Assembly: GCA_013368325.1 (NCBI GenBank)
Contig: JAACJK010000058.1
Location: 744,001-808,000, forward strand
Length of the DNA: 64,000 bases
Origin: Ephemerocybe angulata
Lineage: Eukaryota; Basidiomycota; Agaricomycetes; Agaricales; Psathyrellaceae
Direction of reading: 5' to 3'
This document shows, in pieces, positions 1-10,160 of the stretch. Under the pieces are notes generated by a model. It searched no databases and had not been told where the DNA came from. It worked only from the letters and a program-made list of their open reading frames with translations. Every line of letters begins with the position of its first letter. Within the stretch, counting starts at the first letter, position 1. The translations under genes and the position numbers were made by a program.

Positions 1-3000
1 TGGCACCTTTATGGCCCACAAGCGGTTGATGGACAGGCATCCCGGTTTGTGCATCCCAAAACTGCATGGTCTTGTCGGCGGAGCCTGAGGCGATATACCT
101 GCCGTCAGGCGAGTAGGCCACCGCCCAGACTGTATCGGTATGTCCCCGCAAGGGCTCAGAGGCGGGCATCCCTGTCTGGGCATCCCAGATTCTGATGGCT
201 CCATCGGTTGAAGCAGAGGCAATGCAGCGCCCGTTGGGAGAGTATGCGACGGACCGAATGGGACCAGGATGATCTATAACAGGGGTTTCTGGGGCAAGGT
301 GGCCTCCTCGAGTGTGAACTATGAGACTGTAGGTCCCCAATGTTGCTGCGCTGACGGCAGCAGCGAGGTATTTGCCATCAGGAGAGAACACTAGGCAGCT
401 GCAACCCCTATGATTCCCAAGTTTGATGCTGAGAATCTCACGTCCTGCGCTAGGACGATGATGGACAACAGGAACAGATTCCAAGGTGGAAGTCAATATT
501 TGGGCCTCCGCAGGTAGCACGCTGGAGAACGGAGTTGCAGACAGGTATAAATGCGGAGCGCTGTGCGAGATAGGTGTCTCGAAGGCCTGAACAAAGTCTC
601 CGAGCTCGTTTGATAGGGTTTGGAGTTCGGTTGAGGTCGCTTCCTATTTCGAGTGTCAGTCCATTATCTTTTGCCAGGTAAGAATACCTGCCTCCGATAT
701 TTTCCAGAGTGTGGTATATCCATAGTTCACAGCCTTCACTGCGCTCAAGGCCTCCAGCCAGTACCAATACTTCTCTCCCTTCAGAAACGCCTTGACCTTC
801 TGCTGCCGCGGCTCAGACTCGAGTCCGGCATATATGACGTGGTCGCCCCAGGCGGTGCAGGCGTACGCCAACTCGGAAGCAAGTTTTAGAGGCATGGGTT
901 GGTCATCGTTGCTCAGGTACGACGTCTGGGCGCCCGAAATACCGAAGCAAAGCATCAAGTCCATTATGCGGAAGCACGCATCACCCACCTCTGCATGGGC
1001 TATTGCCTTCTCGACGGCCCATTTTTCCTCGCGCTGTGTATCCGAGGTGACATAGTCGACAAAGGACGCGTGGTAGATCGAGATGCTGGCGTCGTCAAGA
1101 CCTTCTTCGGGGACCTGGACGACCGAGTGGAGTGCCTTGAACGCCTCTCGGATGAGCGAAGTGTTCTTCTTGAGCAACTTGCCGTAGTCGTAAGGCGAAA
1201 GCGGTTTCTGTGCTGCAACAAGGAGCGACAGACACGACCGCACAAGGTCCTGCTCCCGAATTTCAAGACCCTTGAATGCTTCTGCCATGATTCCTTTGTA
1301 AAGATCATCGACTGCGCTGGCGCCAACTTGAAGCTCAGATGGGCGCCGAGCAAAGTCTTCGAACCTCTCGAGGCAGATAGCATTAGGAGCCGTGATGTAC
1401 TTGAAGGCAGTGAAGGCGACGATGAATAACTTCCCAGAGAATGCGGCGATTTTTTCGATCTCAGGAGGAGGCCAAGTATTTTTGTAAGCTTCGAATATTG
1501 CAGGCACAGCTCGAAACTGCTCAGTAAGGAAGAGGATGACGTCGGCCTTGACGACGTGTTCCTCGATGTCGTAGAGACGTAGTTCCTTGCCGGATGAATG
1601 AAGTGATGTCCTCAGCGCAATCTCTGGCCTGCTGGTGAGGAAAAATTTGATGTGGACGGTCGGTTTACGCGAGAGCGTGGTGACAAGCTTCCTGATGGCA
1701 TCCTTGTCCTTGCACTCGTCGAGAGCGTCTATGCAGACCACGAGAAGATCATCGGGAGTGAACACCTTTGATGCAGGCTCAAGGATAAGCTTCGAGTACT
1801 GGTCGTCCAACGACATCGTCTTCGGACTTCTGCAGCTTCGGTCGTTCAGTAGAACCTGCTCCAAAGCTTTGCCAAAGTCGGGTCGTTCCTCGGCCAGGAT
1901 CTTCGCCACGGTTGGGATAATAAGGTATACGTCCTGCAGGTCTTTTTCTTGGACCGAGCACATGAAACTGCCCCCATAGGTACCTCGCTGGGCAAGCTGG
2001 GCGCAAAAGGTCTTGGAGACCGCCGTTTTTCCAGTCCCGGCCGGTCCGCTAAGCCAAAAGAGATGGGCGGAGTCTCGGTCCATAGCCCAAATGAGAAGGG
2101 TAGCCAGGAGGGAGATCCTGGTGCCAGGGGTGCAGCCGCCACCGCGTTTCTGATTGTCGTATTCGGCCCCTTCCACCTCCCCAAGTTTCCTCAGAAGCTC
2201 TGTTTACATTCAATCAGCAAGGCACAAGTAAACTCAAAAACAGCACTCACCAGATTTCCGTAAGAACTCGATGTCTTTCTCCATGTTGCGCATCCCGCCG
2301 GATGCTTGCTCGATAACTTTAGAAGCTTAGAGTTAGAGCTTGAGGAGCACGACAGCAGTATGGACAACGTACTCGTGACGTGATCTTTCAACCATTGAAT
2401 CTCACTGACGGCTTGGATCGTCCGAACTTCGTTCTGGGTAACCGACGTGAACTAGAAAAATATCAGTATCGGGCGTGACCACAGTGTTGAGGATCCCACC
2501 ACCGCGATCTCAATGATCATCTTGATCTCCTGTGTGAGTTTCATAATCTCTTCCTTGTCCTGAGCAGAGAGGATCACTCTTTCAACCCTCGACCTATTCT
2601 GGAGCTTCTGTTTCAACGACTCCTCCTTCTCAAGCAGTGTGCTGGAGCCAGAAGTTAAGCCGAAGGACCCGAACACTTTTAGATTATGCTCTTACAGTGA
2701 GAGACCACGAAATCGATCGAGCACCTCTTCTGGGACATCTTTTGGACATGATGTAAGGATTGCTGATAGGACCTTGACCCTCTCAAGGAGCATGTTGAAC
2801 TCTTCGTGGTTCTCTCCATATGCCTGGCCTTCATGTTAGGGAAAGACTTTCATAGTTAATTGGTCGGAGGACTCACATCGATAAGGTCGAAGATAAAGAG
2901 CAGCCCTGCAGCAGTGCTCTTCACCGGCGGAAAGACGTCGCCCATTTCGACCACCAATCGCAACGCAGTCTTCACCGACCCATAGATCTTGCTCCCAATG

Positions 3001-3380
3001 TCCTCTGATGGAACAGAAATGTAGGCCTCGGGGCTAAGAGCAGAAGAAACACCCATCGGAACGGCGTCGACGCGGGAGTCCTTGATCAGAGGTCGCTCGG
3101 CCGCTCCTTTAGGGTGAGCGCAGGCCAATTGGGGAATGGTCCCGGTGTTGAGCGGCACTTCTTGAGAGTCCTGATTCGAGCGCCCATCGAGAAAAGCCGA
3201 TCCTGAGCCAGGTTCATGGCGACTCCGGGTACTTGGAAGCTTGAGCCCTTCAGCATTCGTTGCAAGGCTGGGGGTCTCCGACCTCGGCGTCTTTGACCCG
3301 GTGCCCTTCCAGAAGTCCGTGATACGCTTCATCCAACCCCGTTTACCTTTCGGTTTCTTCTTTCCTGGTATTTCCGTCAT
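1..3380 (-). CDS. NLR-1: NACHT-WD40 STAND receptor, 3' end beyond the window
   Basis: Exons (minus): 3380-2877, 2823-2696, 2641-2500, 2451-2373, 2316-2251, 2199-688, then 639 to the window edge. The start is the ATG at 3380, matching the paralog at 25073; the longer upstream reading is leader. Exons 1-5 encode a basic, Ser-rich N-terminus and a helical domain containing VFPPVKSTAAGLL. Exon 6 is the NACHT ATPase: Walker A SGPAGTGKTAVS, Walker B LLVVCIDALDEC, and FLTSRPE after it. It is 6 nt longer than in the other copies. Exon 7 opens the WD40 propeller region (SVAYSPNGRCIASASTDG) and stays open to the edge. Intron 6 uses GTATTC as donor, where the paralogs have GTCTTC. By family, NACHT-WD40 proteins are ligand-triggered oligomerising switches in fungal non-self recognition. 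The sequence does not show the specific ligand or output. Confidence 0.9.
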
Positions 3381-3668
3381 CTGAGTGGATCGAGAGGCGT
3401 GGTTGAGGGTGTGGTGGTTACGGACTGAACTTGGAAGATTGCACACACACACACACGATGGAGGGAAATCCCGGATTCGGACTTCCGACTCCGCTGTTTC
3501 GCCACACTGTGTCCAGGAAGCCGGTCGAGCTCGATAAAACACCGAAGGTTCCTGGAGTCCATGTCTATACCCTCCTTAGGAGTATGAGCGATTGCGCTTA
3601 CTAGTCCCATTACTATCGCGAACTGGAGTTAAAGAGTAAGCGAACTCAGAAGCCCCCAAGTCCTCCAC

Positions 3669-3680
3669 AATTAGGCGCCC
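3669..3680 (-). promoter_or_regulatory. Conserved element 300 bp upstream of NLR-1
   Basis: On the minus strand this reads GGGCGCCTAATT. The same or a near-identical element lies 297-308 bp before the ATG of all five NLR genes, and in the 5' flank of the relic at 9541. A core promoter role or a remnant of a repeat end are both possible. Confidence 0.5.
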
Positions 3681-4449
3681 ATGGCGTCATGGCTGAGCGA
3701 GACGGCATACGCACCAGACAATCCCTCGCCGTGAACTGTTGTTGACGCAGACAAAGCGCTCTTCCCGAGCATGCTCGGCTGAGCTTTGTATCAAAGAGCG
3801 ATGGTGTCGCGAGACCCAAAAGGATAGTGGGCATCAAAGGGGTTGTCCGAGACGCGAAGGCCAAAGAAACTCGCACCAGCAGCTGGAGGAAGGTGCTGAG
3901 ACAAGTTGTCTCGGAGCAGGAGTAATGAAAGGAGGATGTGGAGGGAGCGGAGACAGACTGGACCTTGGCAAGCTCTAGAGTAGCCGTCGCGACTGATCTA
4001 GGAGGTCATGCTGGGAAAAGGTATCCATACATAAAAGCAATGATAAAATTAACGAGACATAGCAATAAGATAAGAGTATTGAGATAGATGAAACCGTTCG
4101 TGACATATCGTTAGAAGGTCTGGTAGTGGGATGAAGATGAATGTATGAATGTTCCAATGGAAGATGTGACAGATTGTCCTAGGTAGGGGAGGTGTGGAGG
4201 ATGCGAAGAGTGGATAGGCGAGCAAGCAAAGACTGTTAAATGAAATATGGAGCCATAAAGAGATGGTGAGCGGAGTGGAAGAAAGAGGTAGTGTGGTATC
4301 GTATCTTCCAAGAAGTCAGGGCTTTCAGCGAAGGCGAAGGGTGAGGAGACTCGTCGTTGTTAAATATTGTGACGGGCGAAGCCCGAAGATGTCTGGAAGA
4401 ATCCGGAAGGAGTAGAGGCGCAAGCAAAAGACCCGACCATATTAAAACT

Positions 4450-5000
4450 GGCATCTCCTGGAAGCGGGAAAGAGCGGATCGAGAGGTGCATGATCGTTGA
4501 GACAGGCTGAGCTGACCCACCCGGGGATGTAGGCGACGCAGGAGAGGTCGGCAATGTGTAGGGAGCTTGAGACCTTGAGAAGAACGTTAGCGAACACAAC
4601 CTCAGACAGCTGAACAGGAAGTCTCACCTCGCAGTGTATCATCATCCTGCAGCATCCGCCCGAGATACAGAACACGGAGATACGACGGAGCCGGAGGTTT
4701 CTTCTCCACCTCCTGAGCCGCTGAGGTTGTTCCGTCCGTAGGGAGATGTCGCGGCAGGGGCGGACCAAGCCGTCCAGACGAGCTCCTTTACATGCCCAAT
4801 CGTCGTATGGGGGTCAAAGTTCATCACCCGCCTCCGACCACTGAGAAAGAGGAAGGTGATGTACGTCTGGTGCGTCTGTGGGACTGGTACTTCGAGATGA
4901 AGCTGGGGCTGCGGTGTGGAAGTCGGCTGACTTCTCTTCAGAGGGCAATGCCGGTGCTACTGCAGTGTCATCCTCCTCCGCCTCCTCTGGTTTGGCCGTC
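4450..5000 (-). pseudogene. Decayed copy of the membrane-anchored ubiquitin-like gene
   Basis: This is the inverted paralog of the intact UBL gene at 23009-23838. The minus strand still encodes the UBL core (MNFDPHTTIGHVKELVWTAW) and keeps the exon 1 donor at 4627. It is broken in four ways. The first ~40 codons and start are missing at about 5000. A small deletion in the linker before the UBL core shifts the frame. One base is missing early in exon 2. A deletion near 4450 fuses the end of exon 2 to downstream flank, removing the part that corresponds to about 23686-23994, including exon 3 and the CAAX box. No functional product is expected. Confidence 0.8.
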
Positions 5001-5059
5001 GTTGACAGAGCAGTGTGAGATGAAGCAGCATGAAAGTAGGGAAGAAAAATGACAATGGA

Positions 5060-6225
5060 GAAGAGAGAGCCTGGGCGGCGCTGGCCCTGGTTGGGCGTGA
5101 GAACCAAGTGCCTGATCGAGCCTGGCACTCAGCCTGTCAGGGCATCGCCCCCTTCCTCCTAACCGACACCCTCGCGACGTCCCCGGCGCCCCGAATAACA
5201 CCTATTCCAGCACGCCGCTCCCACTGGCACCAGGTTCGCGATTAACCTGAATACTCAGCGCCATCTTGGAGAGAGAAAGAACACAGGTCCCGCGTTCCGA
5301 AGCTGCATTCATGGAGCGTGGGGCGCCTCCATCTTGGAAGAGTCAGGGTGAGCAGGACTATGGACGGAAAATCGGGAACTGGTGGTGGTTCATTTTGAAA
5401 TTTAACCTCCTCAGCGAGCACAAGGCTGAGTCGTTTTATCTGTCACTGCGTTTGCCCGACTTCAAATCACTCATCTGCCAGACTATTCCGATGCGCCAAT
5501 CAATCTTGGCCAGGATGCGAGGAGGTCCTATGTACAACGCTGTGTAACGTCCTCACTGGCCGACTTTGAGACAGACTACTCAAAGAGACACGACCTCGGG
5601 CATGAGGGGGAAGGATGCATTACAAAGCGCGTTCATCGGGCGACCGGTTCTTAAGAGCTTAAGTCTCGGATAGTGTGTTTGCCTAGCATATATATGCCAA
5701 AGCGGGATCTGGGCTCGTTGCAGCAAGGTTGCAGGCTCCTCGGTGCGTTCATCCTTCACCGTCATGTATGCTTCCCTACTTCCCTCGCCCACACAATCAT
5801 GATCCGCCATGTATCCTGCTTCTCACATCGCCTTCCAGGTTTACTATTTTGGCTATCTGCCCGAATCATCGCTCACGGCATGCAGAGGTGACCTGACTGG
5901 CTGCGTCGCCCTTTCCTCTCAACTACGCCCCCTCCGAATGCGGCAATAATTCACCGCCCTTACCTCCTCGCCACGAATCGGACCTCACACCAGGATCTGT
6001 TATCTCTCCACGACTATGCAGGTTTCTCCCGCTCGCAGCGTGCGCCAAGGTCGACGACGCGGAGCAATGGCACGCCCGCATGGACGATTCTCTCTGGTTG
6101 CTAGTTTTCGGCGAGAAGCTCGACAGGGAGTACGCGGCTGCATCTCGGTGCGCTGTGAATGAGAAAACCGAGTCGACTGGGAGGTCTGCGCCGGGCTCAA
6201 GTTCCTTACCTGGCTCATCCATCCT
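5060..6225 (-). repeat. Inverted fragments of the inter-NLR spacer
   Basis: Pieces of the spacer found between the plus-strand NLRs recur here in reverse. 5080-5170 matches the block seen at 34040, 45645, 50155 and 60065. 5590-5900 matches 59340-59660 inverted. 5950-6220 matches 33680-33970 and 49790-50070, with a peptide-like similarity (LPVDSVFSFTAHR here, LPVDPVFPFTEHR at 33.7 kb). 5220-5590 shows nothing I can assign. No intact gene is visible. Confidence 0.65.
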
Positions 6226-6266
6226 CTTTTCTTTGTGTGTCCCCCTCCGTCCCCTCGCCTAGTCCA

Positions 6267-6307
6267 GATATGTTTCTGCGAGACTCGGAGTCTCGCAGAA
6301 GCATATC
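6267..6307. repeat. 41-bp near-perfect palindrome
   Basis: Two 20-bp arms (first arm starts GATATGTTTCTGCGAGACTC) flank a single central G, with one mismatch. It could form a cruciform or an RNA hairpin. It is not embedded in a recognisable transposon. Confidence 0.75.
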
Positions 6308-6309
6308 TT

Positions 6310-7594
6310 GCCTCCGTTCCCCCACCTTCAGGCTGACCAGGTCATTTGGGATCTCTCGCGCCGTGAGCATGTTGACTACGTCGCGAACGCGATTCAGCTG
6401 ACCTTCTGGCATTCGAGATGGTAGTATTCCGGTTGCTGTTTTAACTCTTCAGGATTGCAGATGCATTTACATAGTGACGAGCGGGGTTTGGAGGGGGAAA
6501 GCTTAAGTACGACTCAACTTGAATATGAGGTGAGTGTTTCATGTACCCCACGTACTTCAATTTACATCGGTCATGCATTAATCGCACAGAGTGGCTCGTG
6601 CGAGTAAGTTGACGGTTGAAAGTTGTTGGGAAATCGCAGCGAATGTCAAGGCTTGGAGCACGTTGCACTGCCCTCCTCCGTTGAACGGCCAAGAGGGCAA
6701 GGTGTCTGAGTAGCACTGACTTTGGGAGAGATGAGATGAAAGCGCCGGAGCGTCGATTGACTTAGTGCTCGCACATCGCGCACATTCGCGCCGCTCTTGC
6801 GTTTTCGTTGCGCTTATGCGAGCCGACTGCTGTCAGGATATCGAACGTGCGGAGGGCATACGGTATCCATTCAAAAAGGTTACAATACTGGGGAGTTAGG
6901 TAAGGCTAGCGAGTTCGGATGGTTTCCCTGTACTTAGTTCAACTAATATAATACAACCAAGCGTCATGGGCACCTATTCTCTGAGCACTTCGGGATTCGA
7001 AGTTGACGTGGGCTTTGAATGTGGCTCACATGTAGAGTAACGGTGACCCAGGGGATGAGAAACTCTTCTCTAGCCATATTATTTAGGGGCGTGCAGTCGA
7101 AGTATATCCAGAGTTTATCGACCTCAATAGACATACTTGCATCTCCCTGCTACATGCTAAGCTCATCCAAGTTCCTGCCGAAATCAGATACTCTGAGTCC
7201 TACCTAAGATTTCTTCCTCGCTCTCGCTACTCAGCGAGCCCAGGTTGAAACACGACAACATCGAAATTCGATTATGAAGATCTGGATACAACTAGGCTAT
7301 GTCACGGCTGAACACCTATTTCCTTCACGTGTGCCTACCAGCCTTGGCCTGGTTTATGCTGAAACACACGTCAAGTTAGTTCTCGAGCTAAGGACCCTAA
7401 AATCGATTTTCACACGCACGCGTTGGTCACGGGCCCGGGCTTTCCCGACTTTAGTCTCTCCACTTTCTCCCTGTCGGCTTGAGACTTGGCGTGGGCATCC
7501 TGCACCGCCTTCTGAACTGCGTGAGTTGGGGTGTCTAGCCTTTGAGCGGAATGAAATAGTTAGATAAGCTCTCGACGCGGGGAAGAACATCGAC
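6310..7594. other. Intergenic; mostly no gene recognised
   Basis: Short open frames lack splice support or recognisable motifs. Around 7420-7510 the minus strand carries a coding-like stretch resembling exon 3 of the small gene at 7595-8065 (see findings). Confidence 0.5.
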
Positions 7595-8065
7595 TTACTT
7601 CTTTGCATTGGCTTTCCGTTCGGCCTCTGCTTTCTTTTGCTTTGCCTGAATATCGTTGACGGCTTTGTTGCTGAGTTGAGGAAAGAGTGGGATGTAACAG
7701 TCGTTAGCGGAAGCTAGCAGAGATCGGGATATGGCGAATATACGTACGCCTTCCCACCGCCTGCGCGCTTTGGACCCGGCTGTGCCTCATCCCACTTATC
7801 CTTGAGGTCGGGGGCGTATTGGTAAACCTCTTTAGCAAACTTTTCCAATTTCCCAGCAGCGTTCTTGCCAGCGCGAGTGAACAGTTCGGTCTGCTAATGA
7901 GCAAGAATATCAGCTATCCGTCCTATTACAGAATCGTAGGAAGGAGACACGCACGTCCGACCGAGCCTCAATCGCCCCGGATCCATACGGAATCGGGGAA
8001 GCCGCAACCAGGCCGCTCAGAGCGAGAACGAGGACAGCGGTAAGGGTGTTGATGACAGACTTCAT
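7595..8065 (-). CDS. Small secreted protein, 110 aa, Lys/Ala-rich C-terminus
   Basis: Exons (minus): 8065-7955, 7893-7748, 7670-7595. The ATG at 8065 opens a clear signal peptide (MKSVINTLTAVLVLALSGLV, then AAS), followed by SPIP, so the protein is probably secreted. Residues ~38-110 are hydrophilic with no cysteine; the last ~25 residues form a charged, helix-prone stretch ending AKK. The stop TAA lies inside a perfect donor-like GTAAGT, so alternative splicing past the stop is possible. A TATA-like sequence lies ~100 bp upstream. No known family recognised. The SPIP after the signal peptide also occurs in the two mini-proteins at 18043 and 19979, but the rest differs. The model is supported by canonical introns of 61 and 77 nt with matched phases. 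Confidence 0.7.
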
Positions 8066-8160
8066 GGTGTTGTGAGCGTTTCGTGAATCGACCAGCGATT
8101 GTAGTGTGTGAGAGGGGACGTATCAAACGTTCTGAAAAACCCTGACGGTTGGGTCGCTGC

Positions 8161-8167
8161 TTTATAT
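8161..8167 (-). promoter_or_regulatory. TATA-like box of the small secreted-protein gene
   Basis: ATATAAA on the minus strand, about 100 bp before the ATG at 8065. Similar boxes precede the two mini-protein genes. Confidence 0.5.
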
Positions 8168-8169
8168 CT

Positions 8170-8769
8170 TTTCGAAGCGTTAAGATTGCACCCGGAAGAC
8201 CTCGCCATGCTTGTGTCGCTCCAATCCGATGGATGGAGCGGAAGATACAGCTAGATAAAGCCGGATATGTACCTTGTGCGCTACGGCGGCCACTGGCGGC
8301 CACCGAGGAATCAGAAAGTTCGACGCTCGTGCTGATTCAGGGATCTCGAGGTTCAAATTTCGCGACAAAACGGCCTCAGTATTGCAGTTTACATATACCC
8401 GCCTCTAACTGACGGTATGAATTAGGATCTCGAGAAAGTCCAAGCGCCCAAAGGAAGTGGGATGCTGGCCGGCGGTCTGAATGATCTGACACCACAGTGA
8501 CATACGTCCCATCACTGGCATCAACTGGCATCAGGGGAAAATCATTCAATGGCCTATTCGGGCAAGCTAAAATCAAGTGCACGAGATTAGCCAGGATTAG
8601 CCTCGGCCTGATTTCGTCATTTCGTCCGTTTCCATTGTTTCCAGGCGCACCCTGCCAAAACAAATCACTCTAAAATCACACGCGTAAGGCCGCCTGCGTT
8701 CGAACCGAACTTCGTACCGAATAGGCCCTAAATATTGCCACTGACTCCTCCCAGCTCCTCCCTACGTGG
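8170..8769. other. Intergenic, nothing recognised
   Basis: No open frame with splice support, RNA gene or repeat was recognised here. Confidence 0.4.
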
Positions 8770-9560
8770 TGACCTGTACATGCCCTGAGGTTTGTAGGTC
8801 GGTGGACGTCGCTCCCTGTCTTGAATGTCAATCTACACACTTTCATCATGGCGAAGGCAAGGAGACCTGCCGTGGATATGCTCCAGAGTATGCTGTACCC
8901 CTATTCCAAACCCTATTTCAATAGCCATCAGGAAGCTCAGGTCCTCCGGCCAGGGCCAATCCGTCTCCCCCGTCAGAAGCACTTCGATCCTCTGATGGCG
9001 CATCTCAGATTCGACCCAAGCGTGGTCGCCCCAGGCTGTTACAAAGGCTCGTACAGGCTCGTACTGACCCACCCGTTACTTCGAAACGCTCGGTGAAGAA
9101 GAGGATGATTTCGGCCTTCACGACATGGGCCACGATATCATAGAGGCGCAGCTGTTTATGACTCGGAATGCTGGACGACTCGGAGGATTCTCTGAGAGCT
9201 ATCTCCGGCCTACTGATGGGGGCGCACCTGGGCGCACAGAGTCGCACTCACCGTGGCACCTTATCGTGCAATGGTCTCGACTCTCAGGAAAGAAGAGGCA
9301 GGATTCGCGTGGTCACGGTCAGGAATAACCTCGAATTCGAGCTCCGCTCCCTGCTCACGCCGCTCACACACGCCCGGCGCCAACTCGGTTGTACTCATGA
9401 GCATCGGTGACATTCTCCTACCGACCAGTTGAAATCAGGGGTGGCTCTGAATCTCCACAAGATGCACGGAAGGGGTTTGTGGTCTCCACCTGCTGAGGCT
9501 GTTGCCGTCGGATTCCGAAAAACACCTACGTTTCCTAAATAAATAAGCGCCCGCGACGAG
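8770..9560 (-). pseudogene. Relic of a NACHT-WD40 NLR gene
   Basis: In minus-strand order there is: the upstream GGGCGCTTATTT element (9552-9541); leader sequence like that before NLR-4/5 (9380-9290); a jump into mid-NACHT (SRPEIALRESSES, KQLRLYDIVAHVVKAEIILF, 9230-9080); a second deletion; then the end of the NACHT exon (AWGDHAWVESEMRHQRIEV) and the region matching intron 6 and the start of exon 7 (8860-8770). The N-terminal domain, Walker A and B and the WD40 array are absent. It marks an additional lost NLR on the minus strand. Confidence 0.8.
9541..9552 (-). promoter_or_regulatory. GGGCGCTTATTT element upstream of the NLR relic
   Basis: Same element as before NLR-3, NLR-4 and NLR-5, in the correct orientation for the minus-strand relic. 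Flanking bases match the NLR-5 promoter (…GTTTC…TAAATAAGCGCC). Confidence 0.5.
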
Positions 9561-10160
9561 CCGCGACGCTTGAGTGTCAATTGACCTGTATTTCCTCGTT
9601 CATTGCAATGAGTGAGAGAATCTGATGTTTGAAAGAGTGAATTCGAGATATCTCGTGGTCTCGGATCGCAGGCCAACAAAGGATACTATCCAGCTCCACG
9701 GCCAAGCTTGCTTTCCCCCCGTCCTATGCACCATCATCGACAGGCGTTGAAAAACTGTCGAATAAAGGCCAGATAATCCAAAATAATCCAAAGATTGGAG
9801 CCTGGAACGTGCATCCACGAGTTAAGTCGCAGATCTTTGGCGACAACGGCGGGACTACGTGCGAGACGCGACGACGGTTGGGCCTGCTATGATACTTCGC
9901 GCCGAGAACGTCCGGTAGCGAAAAATTCCTAGGATCTCTGCTGAACAGTTGACTTGATAGCCTGGATCGGCGTGAGCAGCCGGAATATGACGACCGATTA
10001 GTACTGCGAAGCATCCTCAAGCATCCCGTGCTAAAGATCAAAAGTGCCCTGGACTGATAATATATATGCGCAATACGACGAAAAACATGAAATCTAGAGA
10101 GACATCGGCACAGGATCCAAATAAACGAAGTGTGCCCCAACCATGCATACGCCTCCACCA
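9561..10160. other. Intergenic, downstream of MOB4-like gene
   Basis: No gene recognised. The right part is probably the 3' UTR and terminator region of the minus-strand gene ending at 10161. Confidence 0.4.

Larger units (their letters stand above)
1..5000 (-). repeat. Left arm of inverted segmental duplication (NLR + UBL)
   Basis: Read on the minus strand, this segment parallels 23120-28450 on the plus strand: UBL gene body, a ~1.1 kb shared intergenic region with a (CA)n run in the NLR leader, and the NLR exons in order. Homology stops near 5000, inside UBL exon 1. The arms are separated by about 18 kb of mostly unrelated sequence. Confidence 0.85.
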
